From Prosthecobacter sp. SYSU 5D2 (GTDB taxonomy: Bacteria > Verrucomicrobiota > Verrucomicrobiia > Verrucomicrobiales > Verrucomicrobiaceae): a DNA stretch of 64,000 nt. Positions 45,281-54,419 of the stretch are shown here, piece after piece. Made by a program: the position numbers and the translations under genes. Location: NCBI RefSeq assembly GCF_039655865.1, contig NZ_JBBYXL010000003.1, positions 525,375 to 589,374 on the forward strand, in the 5' to 3' direction. The notes beneath the pieces were generated by a model. The model was not told where the DNA came from. It saw nothing but the letters and a program-made list of their open reading frames with translations, and did not search any database. The first letter of the stretch is position 1; every line of letters starts with the position of its first letter.

Positions 45281-45829
45281 TCACTCCACCCTCAGCATCC
45301 CGCCACTGCGGATCTTTGCCCTCAGTCCGCCCCGGAAACCGCTTTTCAAAAACGCCTCCGCCCCCTCCGCGATGACGCGGTCCATCCACTGGCAGGGTTT
45401 GCATTCCTGGCTGCCTTCAAACTCCACGCCCTGAAAAAGGAACCGTTTGCCCAGCCAGTCCCGCAGGTTTACCCCTTCCACGATCAAGTTGCGCCGGAAG
45501 ACGGAGGCGGGCAGCTTGGGCAGCTTGAATGTCTGCCGGATTTCCTCCACCACCGCCGCATCAAAAAAAGTGACCTGGCCTTTGAAATCAGGGCGGAAGC
45601 CAAAGTAACGGTCTCCGCGCAAACCCATCCCGGCCACGCATTCCACCGTCTGCACCTCCCGGATGCCGCTTTGCATCCGGCCCTCCCCCTGGCGGCCCCA
45701 GTAATCATGGCCGCTGGAGATATAGATTTTCACCAGCCTGCCCGGACACACCGGGATGACCGCTGGGTTCGGCTCCGCCTTAGCATCAGCAGCAGGCTGT
45801 GAGGGCGTGTGTTCCAGCGGGGCATCCAT
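45281..45829 (-). CDS. MOSC domain-containing protein
   Basis: 182 residues. The N-terminal 30 residues are a low-complexity extension (MDAPLEHTPSQPAADAKAEP) without a clear signal peptide. The MOSC fold follows: GRLVKIYISSG, then the family's GLRGDRYFGFRPDFKGQVTF, RRNLIVEGVNLRDWLGKRF and FEGSQECKPCQWMDRVI, where the conserved Cys of the C-x-P-C region is the presumed sulfur or molybdenum-cofactor ligand. MOSC proteins are sulfur carriers or cofactor-binding proteins. It diverges from the flavoprotein gene at 45967. Confidence 0.88.
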   Translation of the reverse strand: MDAPLEHTPSQPAADAKAEPNPAVIPVCPGRLVKIYISSGHDYWGRQGEGRMQSGIREVQTVECVAGMGLRGDRYFGFRPDFKGQVTFFDAAVVEEIRQTFKLPKLPASVFRRNLIVEGVNLRDWLGKRFLFQGVEFEGSQECKPCQWMDRVIAEGAEAFLKSGFRGGLRAKIRSGGMLRVE

Positions 45830-45966
45830 GGGCAGATCTCATTCTCCGTCTTTCATTTATAAAACATCGGGCGAAGTCCGCTTTTTGGCTCCCACGCGAT
45901 TGAGTGTTGATCCAATGCACCCAGCCTGACCTTTCGGGTGCCAAAACGTCTCTTAATTTTCTTCGA

Positions 45967-47775
45967 ATGAACCATCCCGCATCTCTTGCCATCATTGGCA
46001 GCGGACCCTCCGCCATCTATCTGCTGAAACACCTCCTGGACAGGATGGACCTGCTCAAGGAACACGTGGCTGAAATCTCCATCTTTGAAAAAAGCCTCAT
46101 GCTTGGCATGGGCATGCCCTACAGCCCGCTGACGACGGACCGCTACAACATGTCCAACATCTCCTCCGAGGAGCTGCCGGAACTGCCAGAAACATTCGCC
46201 GGCTGGCTGCGCGCCCGCGACCCGTCCGAACTCAAGGAACTGGACCTGGAAGGCGTGGAGATCAGCGATAGCGAGGTCTATAGCCGCCTGGCCCTGGGCC
46301 AGTACCTCCAGTGTCAGTATGAGACCCTGGTCACCCGCTTCATGGAAAGCGGCATCCACTTTTCCGAATACTCCGGCTGTGAGATTGCGGACATCCAGGA
46401 TCACCCGGACCATGACAAAGTGGCGGTGACCACGTCCAAAGGAACCCGGTTTGAATTCGACCGTGTCATCATCGCCACCGGCCACCGCTGGGCGGACAAA
46501 GACCGGCCGGAGCAGGGTTATTATGCCTCCCCCTGGCCCATGGCCAAACTGCTGCCGGACGAAGGCGAGGTGCATAACTTTGCCATCGGCACCCTGGGGG
46601 CCTCCCTGAGCGCCTTTGACGTCATCTCCTCGCTCACCCACCGGCACGGAGTCTTTGAGAAGAAAAATGACCGCATGACCTACCTGCCCGCACCGGGCAC
46701 CGAAGACTTCAAAATCATCATGCATTCCTCCCAGGGCATGCTGCCGCATTTGCAGTTCGACCAGGTGGAGCCCATGCGGGAAATCTACCGTCATGTGGAT
46801 CGTGACTCTTTGTTAGGCCTGCTGAATGCCAACGGCCACCTGCGCATCGAGACCTACTTTGACAAAGTCTGCCGCCCCGCCCTCAGCGATGCCTTCCAGA
46901 AGGACGAGATGTATGCCATGGTGCGCCGTCTGGCAGATCCCAAGTTCAGCATCACGGATTTCGTCGAGGAGATGAACGACAAGCATGATTATGACAACGC
47001 CTTTGAAGGCATGAGGAGCGAAATGACGGAAGCCGAGGAATCCGTGCTCAAACACCAGCCTGTGCACTGGAAAGAGATCATGGACGACCTGATGTACACG
47101 CTGAACTTCCATGCCGAGCTCATGCCCGCCGAGGACCACCTGCTGCTCCACACAAAAGTGATGCCATTCCTCCTGAACGTAGTGGCCGCCATGCCGCTAA
47201 ATTCGGCGGATACCATCCTGGCCCTGCATGAGGCCGGCAAGCTCGACATCATCCCCGGCAATGTCACCTTGCCTGAGGACCAGCCTGAACCTGGCCTGAT
47301 CACCGTCACTGTGGACGATGAAGGCAAGACGAGCACATTGCAGTACCGCATGTTCATTGACTGCAGCGGACAGAAGCCTCTTGATCTGGATGAATACCCC
47401 TTCCCTTCCCTTGTCAAGAGCGGCACCGTCCGCAAAGCCCGCGCCCCCTTTGATGACGACAGCGCTGTGGATGAATCCGTGCCCGACAAAAAGAAAGAGC
47501 ACCTTTTTAAAGACCAAGGTGACCTGCTCTACCACACTGGCGGCATTGACATAGATGGCACCTATCGAGTGATCGGCCAGGACGGCGAACCCAATCCACG
47601 CATCTACGACATCGCCTTTCCCCATACGCCAGGTGTCCGGCCCTATTCGTATGGCCTTCAGGCTTGCAGCGATACCAGCGCCATCGTCGTCGCCGCCTGG
47701 GTGGAGGAACTCCAGGCAGATGAACGAGTGAAAAACAACCCCGCTGAGATCATGCAGATCTATGAGAAGGTATAG
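45967..47775 (+). CDS. FAD/NAD(P)-binding oxidoreductase
   Basis: 602 residues from ATG 45967; the frame is open to 45904 but the family begins at MNHPASLAIIGSGPSAIYLL. The Rossmann dinucleotide site is IIGSGPSAIYLLKHLLD (GxGxxA type), followed by IFEKS and GMGMPYSPLTTDRYNMSNIS, features of the FAD_NAD_binding_9 family. A second conserved block is DRVIIATGHRWADK, and FAIGTLGASLSAFDVISSLT looks like a second nucleotide-binding site. The C-terminal region has RMFIDCSGQKPLDLDEYPFP. No substrate is evident. It stands alone between a divergent MOSC gene and the convergent DNA polymerase IV gene. Confidence 0.85.
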   Translation: MNHPASLAIIGSGPSAIYLLKHLLDRMDLLKEHVAEISIFEKSLMLGMGMPYSPLTTDRYNMSNISSEELPELPETFAGWLRARDPSELKELDLEGVEISDSEVYSRLALGQYLQCQYETLVTRFMESGIHFSEYSGCEIADIQDHPDHDKVAVTTSKGTRFEFDRVIIATGHRWADKDRPEQGYYASPWPMAKLLPDEGEVHNFAIGTLGASLSAFDVISSLTHRHGVFEKKNDRMTYLPAPGTEDFKIIMHSSQGMLPHLQFDQVEPMREIYRHVDRDSLLGLLNANGHLRIETYFDKVCRPALSDAFQKDEMYAMVRRLADPKFSITDFVEEMNDKHDYDNAFEGMRSEMTEAEESVLKHQPVHWKEIMDDLMYTLNFHAELMPAEDHLLLHTKVMPFLLNVVAAMPLNSADTILALHEAGKLDIIPGNVTLPEDQPEPGLITVTVDDEGKTSTLQYRMFIDCSGQKPLDLDEYPFPSLVKSGTVRKARAPFDDDSAVDESVPDKKKEHLFKDQGDLLYHTGGIDIDGTYRVIGQDGEPNPRIYDIAFPHTPGVRPYSYGLQACSDTSAIVVAAWVEELQADERVKNNPAEIMQIYEKV

Positions 47776-47807
47776 GGTCAAAGCAGGTCCAGAACGTCAA
47801 GGCAGGG

Positions 47808-48887
47808 TCAAATAGGCAGCCGCAACTGCTGCTGAGTTGGCGGCACCAGGGTGGACAGCCCGATGCCCAGCAGGCGCAGCGGCCCCGTGACAAGCTGATG
47901 CCGTGCGAGTAAGAAGCATGCTACGCGGTAGATCTCAGAGGCGGAGGTCACAGGATCATCCAGGCGTAGCTGGCGGGTGAGGGTGGTGAAATCACTGTAG
48001 CGCACTTTCACTTGAACGGTCAGGGCACCGACTTCATGCTTGCTCAGCGTCTCTGCCACATCCAGGGCCATCTCCTTGAGCGCGGCCCGAAGTTGCGGAC
48101 GGTGGTCCGTATCCCTGGAAAAGGTGTTCTCAGCGCTGATGCTTTTGCGTTCATCACTCAGGTCCAGGGGCCGGTCATCAATGCCAAAGGCGCGCTCTTT
48201 CAGCTTTCCCGCAAAGGAACCTGCGACCGGCCCCAGGGCCGATTCCGTGTCCTGCAAGTCTCCCACAGTGACCAGACCCATGGCCTCAAGCCCCCGAGCC
48301 GTCACCGGCCCCACCCCGTGGATGGTGCCCACGGGCAGAGGCCGCAAAAAGGCCACCCGGTCACGGTCCAGGATCACGGTCAGTCCATCCGGCTTTTGAA
48401 AGTCGCTTGCCAGTTTCGACAGAAATTTGTTGGAGCTTATCCCCACACTTGCCGTTAGGCCACACTGCTCTTGGATGCGTTTTTTGATATCCACCGCAAA
48501 GGGCCGGGCAGATTCGATGGCCGCATCCAGTTCCAGATTCTCATCCACCAGCGCGCTCACATCCAGATAAGCCTCATCCACCGATACCTGCTCAATCAGC
48601 GGGGTGAACTCATGCAGGATGGCCATGATGCGGGCGGATTCCGCGCGGTAAACGTCCATGCGAGGCCGAACAAAGATGCCTTCAGGACACAGCTTGCCGG
48701 CGGTGCGGGAGGGCATGGCGGAGCGCACCTTGGACTTCCGCGCCTCATAGCTGGCCGCACAAACGACCCCACGCTTGTCCGGGGGCGAGCCCACAATCAC
48801 AGGCTTCCCGCGGTAGGAGGGGTTGTCGCGCTGTTCCACGGAGGCGTAAAACGCATCCATGTCCATGTGCATGATCACCCGGGGCAT
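47808..48887 (-). CDS. dinB: DNA polymerase IV (Y family)
   Basis: Error-prone translesion polymerase, 359 residues, about the E. coli DinB length (351). The start MPRVIMHMDMDAFYASVEQR holds the first catalytic Asp residues (DMDAFYASVE). The second catalytic cluster is QVSVDEAYLDVS (SxDE). Palm and fingers continue with TASVGISSNKFLSKLASDFQ, and helix-hairpin-helix with VGTIHGVGPVTARGLEAMG. The C-terminal little-finger domain follows from ISAENTFSRDTDHRPQLRA. No clear beta-clamp QLxLF end is seen; the protein ends QQQLRLPI, a weak variant. No LexA box is evident upstream. It is convergent with the flavoprotein gene. Confidence 0.95.
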   Translation of the reverse strand: MPRVIMHMDMDAFYASVEQRDNPSYRGKPVIVGSPPDKRGVVCAASYEARKSKVRSAMPSRTAGKLCPEGIFVRPRMDVYRAESARIMAILHEFTPLIEQVSVDEAYLDVSALVDENLELDAAIESARPFAVDIKKRIQEQCGLTASVGISSNKFLSKLASDFQKPDGLTVILDRDRVAFLRPLPVGTIHGVGPVTARGLEAMGLVTVGDLQDTESALGPVAGSFAGKLKERAFGIDDRPLDLSDERKSISAENTFSRDTDHRPQLRAALKEMALDVAETLSKHEVGALTVQVKVRYSDFTTLTRQLRLDDPVTSASEIYRVACFLLARHQLVTGPLRLLGIGLSTLVPPTQQQLRLPI

Positions 48888-48945
48888 CGTACCACTGTAC
48901 TACGTCTCAGCCGGGCTGCATGCGCTTCCCGCTGCCGCCCGTTTT

Positions 48946-50379
48946 TTACTTCGCCGCCTTCATGCTTTCCAGCATCTCAAGCAGGCGGTTGGTGATCTTG
49001 ACGCTGGCCTGCACCTCCAGGCGGTTGGTGCCGAGCCAGGTTTCATAGCCGCCCAGTTCATGATGCTCCGGGGTGGGCAGATAGCCAAAGTACCCACCGG
49101 CGATGCTGTGGGTGAAGGTCGGTTTGAAAGGGCTCCTCTGCTTGAGCTCCAGCCCCGTTTCCACAAAGGTCTCACAGGGGCTGCCGCAGATGCCCACGTC
49201 ACCGATGCGCAAGGTCTGCAGAGGCAGGTCAATGTGTGGAGGAACGTCCTTCAGTTTGAGGGTGCGTTCCGCATAGGCGATCTCCAGCACCGATGTCTTG
49301 CCACCAATGAGGCGCGGTTTGGCCAGCACCCCTTCCGCCCATTTGACCAGCTCCGGTGTGGGCTTGCGGGCTTCCAGTTTCAAATCGCTAAAACGGGCAT
49401 CCAGCGGCACCCAGTCCTGATATTGGATGCCCTTCACGGCCTCCACCGTGACCTTGGCCACATCATCAGCCACTTCGCGGATTTTACTGTAGGGACCGGC
49501 GGATTTGACGGCCGGTTTGGAATAGTCGTTGTTATTGATGTTTCCGCTGGTGCCATTGCTCATCATCGCCACGAAGGGCGGGTCCTGGCGGTCGGCACCC
49601 AGAAGCTGCTGCACGCGGTCACAGAAGACGCCGTAATAGTCTGAGGAAATATGGCTGCCACCCACACCGCCCACATAGTGCAGGGAGTAATTGGCCAGCA
49701 GGGCCACGGGTTTTCCGTCTGGCGTCTGAATGGAGATGATGCTCACTTCAGGGTCTGTCGGCCCTGCAGGCTTCACCAGGTTTGCGCCGCGTGGCGGGTT
49801 CATCTTCACCTTGTCAATGCCGCCAAAGGGATTCGGCGGCACGGTGCCTTCCTTCATGAACCAGCGGCGGTTGAAGACCTGGTCCGGCTCTTCGGTCACT
49901 GTCCAGCCGATGCGGGCAGGAGCCAGGTTGTTGATGGCACGGGCCACGCCGTCCGCGATGCGCCGGGCGACGAAGGCCTGGTATTCGCTTAATGGCTCGT
50001 CCAGGGAATACCGGTTCTCACTCAGGGCGCTGGAGCCCGAGTGGGTATGGGTAGCGGACATGAGCAGGCAGTCTCGTGTGATGCCAGTGCGCTCCTCCAC
50101 CAACCTGGCTGCCTCATCATACATCTGCCGGGCCGCCCCAAGGAGGTCAAGGACGACGATGGCCACACGCTTCTCCCCATTGTCCAAGACCACACAGCGG
50201 GCATGCAGCTCATCATGAATATGCGAGGAGGGCGCCGGGGTGAAGCCGCCGACAATCGGCAGGCCTATGGGCGGCGTGATGTTGCTGGTGGCAGCTCCGG
50301 CGAGGAACTTCTTGGAAGCATCTTGCCCGTGGGCAAAGACGGCGAGGCTGAAGACAATCAGGAGAGCAAGTTGGCGCAT
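48946..50379 (-). CDS. Secreted neutral/alkaline ceramidase-like hydrolase
   Basis: 477 residues with a signal peptide (MRQLALLIVFSLAVFAHGQ). The family opening AGAATSNITPPIGLPIVGG matches the N-terminal domain of neutral/alkaline non-lysosomal ceramidase (PF04734). A likely zinc-ligand region follows: CLLMSATHTHSGSSAL, with further conserved MSNGTSGNINNNDY and NYSLHYVGG segments. Classical ceramidases are 650-780 residues, so this is the shorter form common in Planctomycetes and Verrucomicrobia, whose substrates may not be ceramides. The tandem repeat element lies directly upstream and an SMP-30 gene beyond it. Confidence 0.88.
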   Translation of the reverse strand: MRQLALLIVFSLAVFAHGQDASKKFLAGAATSNITPPIGLPIVGGFTPAPSSHIHDELHARCVVLDNGEKRVAIVVLDLLGAARQMYDEAARLVEERTGITRDCLLMSATHTHSGSSALSENRYSLDEPLSEYQAFVARRIADGVARAINNLAPARIGWTVTEEPDQVFNRRWFMKEGTVPPNPFGGIDKVKMNPPRGANLVKPAGPTDPEVSIISIQTPDGKPVALLANYSLHYVGGVGGSHISSDYYGVFCDRVQQLLGADRQDPPFVAMMSNGTSGNINNNDYSKPAVKSAGPYSKIREVADDVAKVTVEAVKGIQYQDWVPLDARFSDLKLEARKPTPELVKWAEGVLAKPRLIGGKTSVLEIAYAERTLKLKDVPPHIDLPLQTLRIGDVGICGSPCETFVETGLELKQRSPFKPTFTHSIAGGYFGYLPTPEHHELGGYETWLGTNRLEVQASVKITNRLLEMLESMKAAK

Positions 50380-50453
50380 CCATCGAATACGCCTTCGTTG
50401 TGCTGTATCCTTCGCCGCTTTGTGACCAAAGGCGATACGTTCGTGAACTTAGG

Positions 50454-50671
50454 AGTACAGTATTCACCACTCCCTGTCCCGCGACTGCGGCGATCCGAGT
50501 GATGGGTTTGGGAAAGGTGCCGATGGGTGAGGGGAGATCTTGGGAGTGCGACGTCCAATAACGCATCACTCTCCGAGTGATGGGTTTGGAAAGGTGTGGA
50601 TGGGTGAGGGGGATATCTTGGGGGTGCGATGTCTAATAACGCATCACTCGGAGAGTGATGAGTACTGTACT
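50454..50671. repeat. Tandem 78-base repeat with palindromic junctions, flanked by an inverted repeat
   Basis: Two imperfect 78-base units start at 50495 and 50573 (each opening CCGAGTGATGGGTTTGG). The junctions are hairpins: CATCACTC-tcc-GAGTGATG (50564-50582) and CATCACTC-gga-GAGTGATG (50642-50660). The block is bounded by AGTACAGTA (50454-50462) and its inverse TACTGTACT (50663-50671), the latter overlapping the SMP-30 stop codon. It could be a small non-autonomous element or a terminator/leader array. Confidence 0.75.
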
Positions 50672-51548
50672 AACGGAAATAACCGGTGACCTTGAGCTTG
50701 CGGCTGAAGATCTTGTCGCCGGCGGCGACGTAGAGGATGTCGTGGTCTTTGCCGGCGAACTCGGTGCTGACGACCTTGCCATCCAGAACGGGCTTGGCGA
50801 TGATGCCTGCGAGGCGGCCGGCGGGATCGAAGATCTGGATGCCAAGCTCGGTGGTGACAAAGAAGCGGCCTTTGGACTCGGTGGTGGCACCGTCACCGGA
50901 GGCGGTTTCCTTGCCCGGGGCCAGCCACATGGTCATGAAGGGGGCACCTGCGGAAAGGCTGCCGTCCTCGGCGATCTGCCAGGTCCAGACATGCTTGCCG
51001 CCGCTTTCGGAGACGGCCAGGGTGGCTTCATCCGGGGAGATGGTGATGCCGTTGGGCTTGGCCACATGGCCTTCATCGGCAATGATGTGCTTCTTGTCCG
51101 CCGTGATGAGGTGGATGCGCTGGGTGGGTGTCTCGGTGAAATAGACGTGGCCTTTTTTGCTGACGACGAGGTCATTGCACTTCACGCCGGTAAGGAGCAC
51201 CTCGACCTCGCCTTTCATGGTGATGGCGATGACACGCTGCTCGCGGTTATGGCAGGCGTAGAAGCGGCCGTCGGGGCCGATCTGCAGGCCGCTGATGCCG
51301 GGGAGGTTGTCCAGAAACAGGTCCGTCTTGCCGGTCTCGGCGTCCAGTTTGTAGATGCCCTTCCCCGCCTTCACGTCAGTGAAGTAGAGATGACCGGCGG
51401 CATCGGTGCAGAGGCCGTCGGTGAAGGTATAACCGCTGACGGCCTCCTTCCACGGCTGATCATCGCTGAGGTATTCGTGCAGGGAGGTATCCTGGGCGGT
51501 GGAGAGCAGCGGCAGGAAGGCGAGGGAAAGAAAGGCAAGATGTTTCAT
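50670..51548 (-). CDS. Secreted SMP-30/gluconolactonase-like protein
   Basis: 292 residues with a signal peptide (MKHLAFLSLAFLPLLSTAQ). The six-bladed beta-propeller of the SMP-30/LRE family is visible: FTDGLCTDAAGHLYFTDVKA, ISGLQIGPDGRFYACHNREQ, CNDLVVSKKGHVYFTETP, AKPNGITISPDEATLAVSES and a final RFFVTTELGIQIFDPAGRLA. Asn and Asp residues (CNDL, PNGI) are at the usual metal-binding places. The family includes lactonases for gluconolactone and other sugar lactones. It lies 42 bp downstream of an esterase gene, and its stop lies inside the flanking inverted repeat of the tandem repeat element. Confidence 0.9.
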   Translation of the reverse strand: MKHLAFLSLAFLPLLSTAQDTSLHEYLSDDQPWKEAVSGYTFTDGLCTDAAGHLYFTDVKAGKGIYKLDAETGKTDLFLDNLPGISGLQIGPDGRFYACHNREQRVIAITMKGEVEVLLTGVKCNDLVVSKKGHVYFTETPTQRIHLITADKKHIIADEGHVAKPNGITISPDEATLAVSESGGKHVWTWQIAEDGSLSAGAPFMTMWLAPGKETASGDGATTESKGRFFVTTELGIQIFDPAGRLAGIIAKPVLDGKVVSTEFAGKDHDILYVAAGDKIFSRKLKVTGYFR

Positions 51549-51590
51549 AAAAATTCTAACAAAAGGTGTGTATAAACCTGCTGCGGATTA

Positions 51591-52460
51591 TTACTTCCAG
51601 ATCCAGCGCAGGGTGTCCGGCAGGAGGGAGGCTCCGTGCTTGCCATTGTGGGTGCCTTCACCCAGGACAAACTGGTAGTCGTAACCGGCAAATTTCAATG
51701 CTGCCGCCATGTCCTGGTTGGCCAGGGGCCAGTTGCCGAACTGGTTGTCCAGGTCGTTCTTGCCGTCCTGAAGGAAGACTTTGATAGGCTTCTTGTCCGT
51801 CTTGCGGATGAGGGCGGGATAGACATGGCCGCCGCGAATGTTGGTAAAGGAGCCGATGTGGCTGACCACCTTGCGGAAGGCCTCCGGGCGCTCCCAGGCG
51901 ACGGTGAAAGCGCAGATGCCGCCGCTGCTGTTGCCACAAATGGCCCGCTCATCGGGATTGGTGGTGAGGTTGTAATCCTTGGCCACGGCGGGCAGGATTT
52001 CTTCCAGCAGGAAACGGGCGTAGAGGTCGCCGAGAGAATCGTATTCGAAGCTGCGGTTGCTGCGGGGCTTCTCCTTCGATTTGGGGTCCTTGTTGGGAAA
52101 GCTGCCGGGCTGGATGAAGATGCCGATGGTGACGGGCATTTCCCCTTTGGCAATGAGGTTGTCAAAAACCACGGGGGCGCGGAAGGTGCCGTCGGGCTTC
52201 ACAAAACCGGCTCCATCGCAAAAGACCATGACGGCGGCGGGTTTGTCCTGGGTGTATTGGGCGGGCACATAGACCCACCAGTCACGCGTGGTACCGGGGA
52301 AGATTTTGGATTCTGTCCACGGGGGCATCTGCGTGACCTTTCCCTGCGGCACGCCGGGCTGCACCTGGGAATCAGGCCCGAGGACGTATTGGTCATCCTG
52401 AGGAGCGGCTTGGAGGCTGAGGCAGAGAAAGAGGAACAGACAGGCGGCAGAAAACTTCAT
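51591..52460 (-). CDS. Secreted alpha/beta-hydrolase esterase (Fes/esterase-D type)
   Basis: 289 residues with a signal peptide ([20 protein letters not shown]). The nucleophile elbow is [12 protein letters not shown] (G-N-S-S-G), followed by a likely acid in [16 protein letters not shown] and the catalytic His in [17 protein letters not shown]. The N-terminal region [20 protein letters not shown] and the length fit putative esterases (PF00756-like) that act on carbohydrate esters or siderophores. In Verrucomicrobia these often sit with glycan-degrading genes. It is in line with the SMP-30 gene (42 bp) and follows the TonB-like gene by 41 bp, so it may be in the same transcript. Confidence 0.88.
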   Translation of the reverse strand: MKFSAACLFLFLCLSLQAAPQDDQYVLGPDSQVQPGVPQGKVTQMPPWTESKIFPGTTRDWWVYVPAQYTQDKPAAVMVFCDGAGFVKPDGTFRAPVVFDNLIAKGEMPVTIGIFIQPGSFPNKDPKSKEKPRSNRSFEYDSLGDLYARFLLEEILPAVAKDYNLTTNPDERAICGNSSGGICAFTVAWERPEAFRKVVSHIGSFTNIRGGHVYPALIRKTDKKPIKVFLQDGKNDLDNQFGNWPLANQDMAAALKFAGYDYQFVLGEGTHNGKHGASLLPDTLRWIWK

Positions 52461-52501
52461 AGCGAGCGTGAACTAACGTGCGCCAGTGGCGCATGTTGCA
52501 A

Positions 52502-54373
52502 TCACTGGCGGTCAAAGAAGCTTTCTTCTTCACGGTCGCCGACCTTGAGGTAACGGTAATAGACCTCAAGCTGAAGGGTGCAGAGGACCTGCCTGTAGAT
52601 GGGGTCGGAGGCATCTCCCGAAGGCCAGTTAGGGCGGCCTTTCTTAAAGGTGCCGTCTGGCTGCTGGGCAGCGAGGATCTGCGGGAGGAACTGCTCGTTG
52701 TAGAATTTCCATTCTTCACCGCCGGCCTGGAAGAAGGTCTGGGTGTAGTAGTACCAGCAGTAGAGGTTGCAGTTTTTGTTCCAGTCCAGCGGCTCGGCTT
52801 CCAGGAAGGCGCGAAGGAACCCGATGCCCTTTTTGATGGAGCCAGTGCGGCCTTTGGCCAGGGTCTGAAGTCCGAGTGTGCCGACGCCAGTGAGGCTCCA
52901 CTGGTTGTAGTGGGCATCCCGGCTGGTTTTGCCAAAACCACCGTCCTTGCTCTGAAGGCGCTCAATGTAGTCGCAGGTTTTGGTGATGGCGGAATCCAGG
53001 CCCTGAATCTTCAGGCCGGTGTATTTGGCGGCCTTAAGGGCCTGATACTGCCAGCCGGCGACGGAGAGGTCTTCGCGGGAGGAGGTGGGTTTTCCCTCGG
53101 CAATGTTTTTGGTGTAGTAGTCCCAGGAGCCTTCTCCGTTTTTGGCATCGGCCTTGTTCTGAGTTTTGATGATGAGCTCGACACCTTTTTCAAAGGCCTC
53201 TCTCATGCCGGGAAGCTGCTTGCTGCCAAGACGTGCCAGGGTGTACATCTCACCCAGGGCATAGGTGGCTATGCCGTGTTCATAGGCTCCGGCATTGCCT
53301 TTAAAATCGTCAGTGATGGCTCCATGCTCGTTGGTCTTGGAGAGCTCCACCAGGTACATGATGGCACGCATGACATTATCCCCGTAGAAGGGGGAATCAG
53401 GCGTTTCACAACGGCCCAGGTAGCAAAGGAGAGCGAGTCCAGTCATGGCGGCTTTGTTGCGCTTGCCACCGCCCTGGCCCCAAGAGCCATCTTCGTTCTG
53501 CTGGCCTTTCAGCCATTCCAGGGAGGCGGAGACCGCCCTTTCACATTCGGCACTTCCGCCGTTTTGACGGAGTTTTTCAAGCCGCTCGGAGGTGGAACAG
53601 CGCTGCTTCATGGAGGGAGGCAGACTGACGAACCCGGCCATACCGCCCATGCCCATGCCAGTGCCAAAACCGCCGCCACCACCCGCTTTGCCAAACCCGC
53701 CGCTACCCAGGCTGCCACCGCCGAGCATGGAGCTGACATCCGGTACATCCAGCAGATCCGGTGGCGCATCCGGCAGGGTGATGGCGGAGTTTTGGCTCGT
53801 GCTGACGATCTTTTTCATCGGCATGGCCTTGTTCAGCGAGGTGCGCTTTTTCTGCTGAACTTTGTGCTGCATTTCCGCCGATGCCTGAGCGCCCTGCTGG
53901 GTGCCGCCGCCGGGGAGGAAATCAACCTGCTTCTGGATCATCTGCGAGCTGACCACGATAGCCCCGCCGACAACAAGGATGCCGACGTGGATGGCGATGC
54001 TGAGAGCCAGCGAGCCACCGCCAACTTTGCGCCAGGCCTCAATGATGGCGTTGGGGCGCCGGGGAGCTTCAAAATGATTGAGAGCCGGAGGGTGGAAGAT
54101 CTCTCCGCCGACGGCCTCAACGGCCATGACCGCATCCTCATCTTCCTCAATGGCAGCCACAGGCACCGGCCCGGATGCACCAGAAGGCCCGTGGACACCG
54201 GCAGGCGGCGGAGGCATCATGCCATGCTGCACCGGGTAGCCCAGGTTCCCCTGCACGGGATAACCAAGGTTTCCACTTTGGGCATATCCCGGCGGTGGGC
54301 CCAGACGCTGGGTGGCTCCTGGATCCGAGGGTGCAGACGGACCGTCTGGAGCAGGTGGTGGAGTATCAGACAT
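52502..54373 (-). CDS. TonB-like membrane anchor fused to a squalene-cyclase-type alpha-toroid
   Basis: 623 residues. Residues 1-115 are Pro/Gly-rich and cytoplasmic. A single membrane span (about 119-143, SLALSIAIHVGILVVGGAIV) carries S125 and H129 as S-I-A-I-H, the same spacing as the S16-x3-H20 pair of TonB that contacts ExbB/ExbD. A linker with Gly-rich stretches (216-247) leads to a domain (about 258-615) with prenyltransferase/squalene-oxidase repeats: QQNEDGSWGQ, NGEGSWDYY, LQSKDGGFGK and AAQQPDGTFKKG, QW-like motifs of alpha/alpha toroids. The catalytic DxDD of cyclases is not seen, so it is more likely a binding domain. It is the last gene of the ExbB/ExbD cluster, 46 bp after ExbD. 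Its exact role is unknown. Confidence 0.85.
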   Translation of the reverse strand: MSDTPPPAPDGPSAPSDPGATQRLGPPPGYAQSGNLGYPVQGNLGYPVQHGMMPPPPAGVHGPSGASGPVPVAAIEEDEDAVMAVEAVGGEIFHPPALNHFEAPRRPNAIIEAWRKVGGGSLALSIAIHVGILVVGGAIVVSSQMIQKQVDFLPGGGTQQGAQASAEMQHKVQQKKRTSLNKAMPMKKIVSTSQNSAITLPDAPPDLLDVPDVSSMLGGGSLGSGGFGKAGGGGGFGTGMGMGGMAGFVSLPPSMKQRCSTSERLEKLRQNGGSAECERAVSASLEWLKGQQNEDGSWGQGGGKRNKAAMTGLALLCYLGRCETPDSPFYGDNVMRAIMYLVELSKTNEHGAITDDFKGNAGAYEHGIATYALGEMYTLARLGSKQLPGMREAFEKGVELIIKTQNKADAKNGEGSWDYYTKNIAEGKPTSSREDLSVAGWQYQALKAAKYTGLKIQGLDSAITKTCDYIERLQSKDGGFGKTSRDAHYNQWSLTGVGTLGLQTLAKGRTGSIKKGIGFLRAFLEAEPLDWNKNCNLYCWYYYTQTFFQAGGEEWKFYNEQFLPQILAAQQPDGTFKKGRPNWPSGDASDPIYRQVLCTLQLEVYYRYLKVGDREEESFFDRQ

Positions 54374-54419
54374 AGGTCGAAGAAATGAAGAGGACAGGAA
54401 CAGAACCCGTCAGGCCTGG

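Noticed and set aside
50454..50671. A CRISPR array
   Set aside because: Only two imperfect 78-base units with no short repeats separated by unique spacers, and no cas gene nearby.
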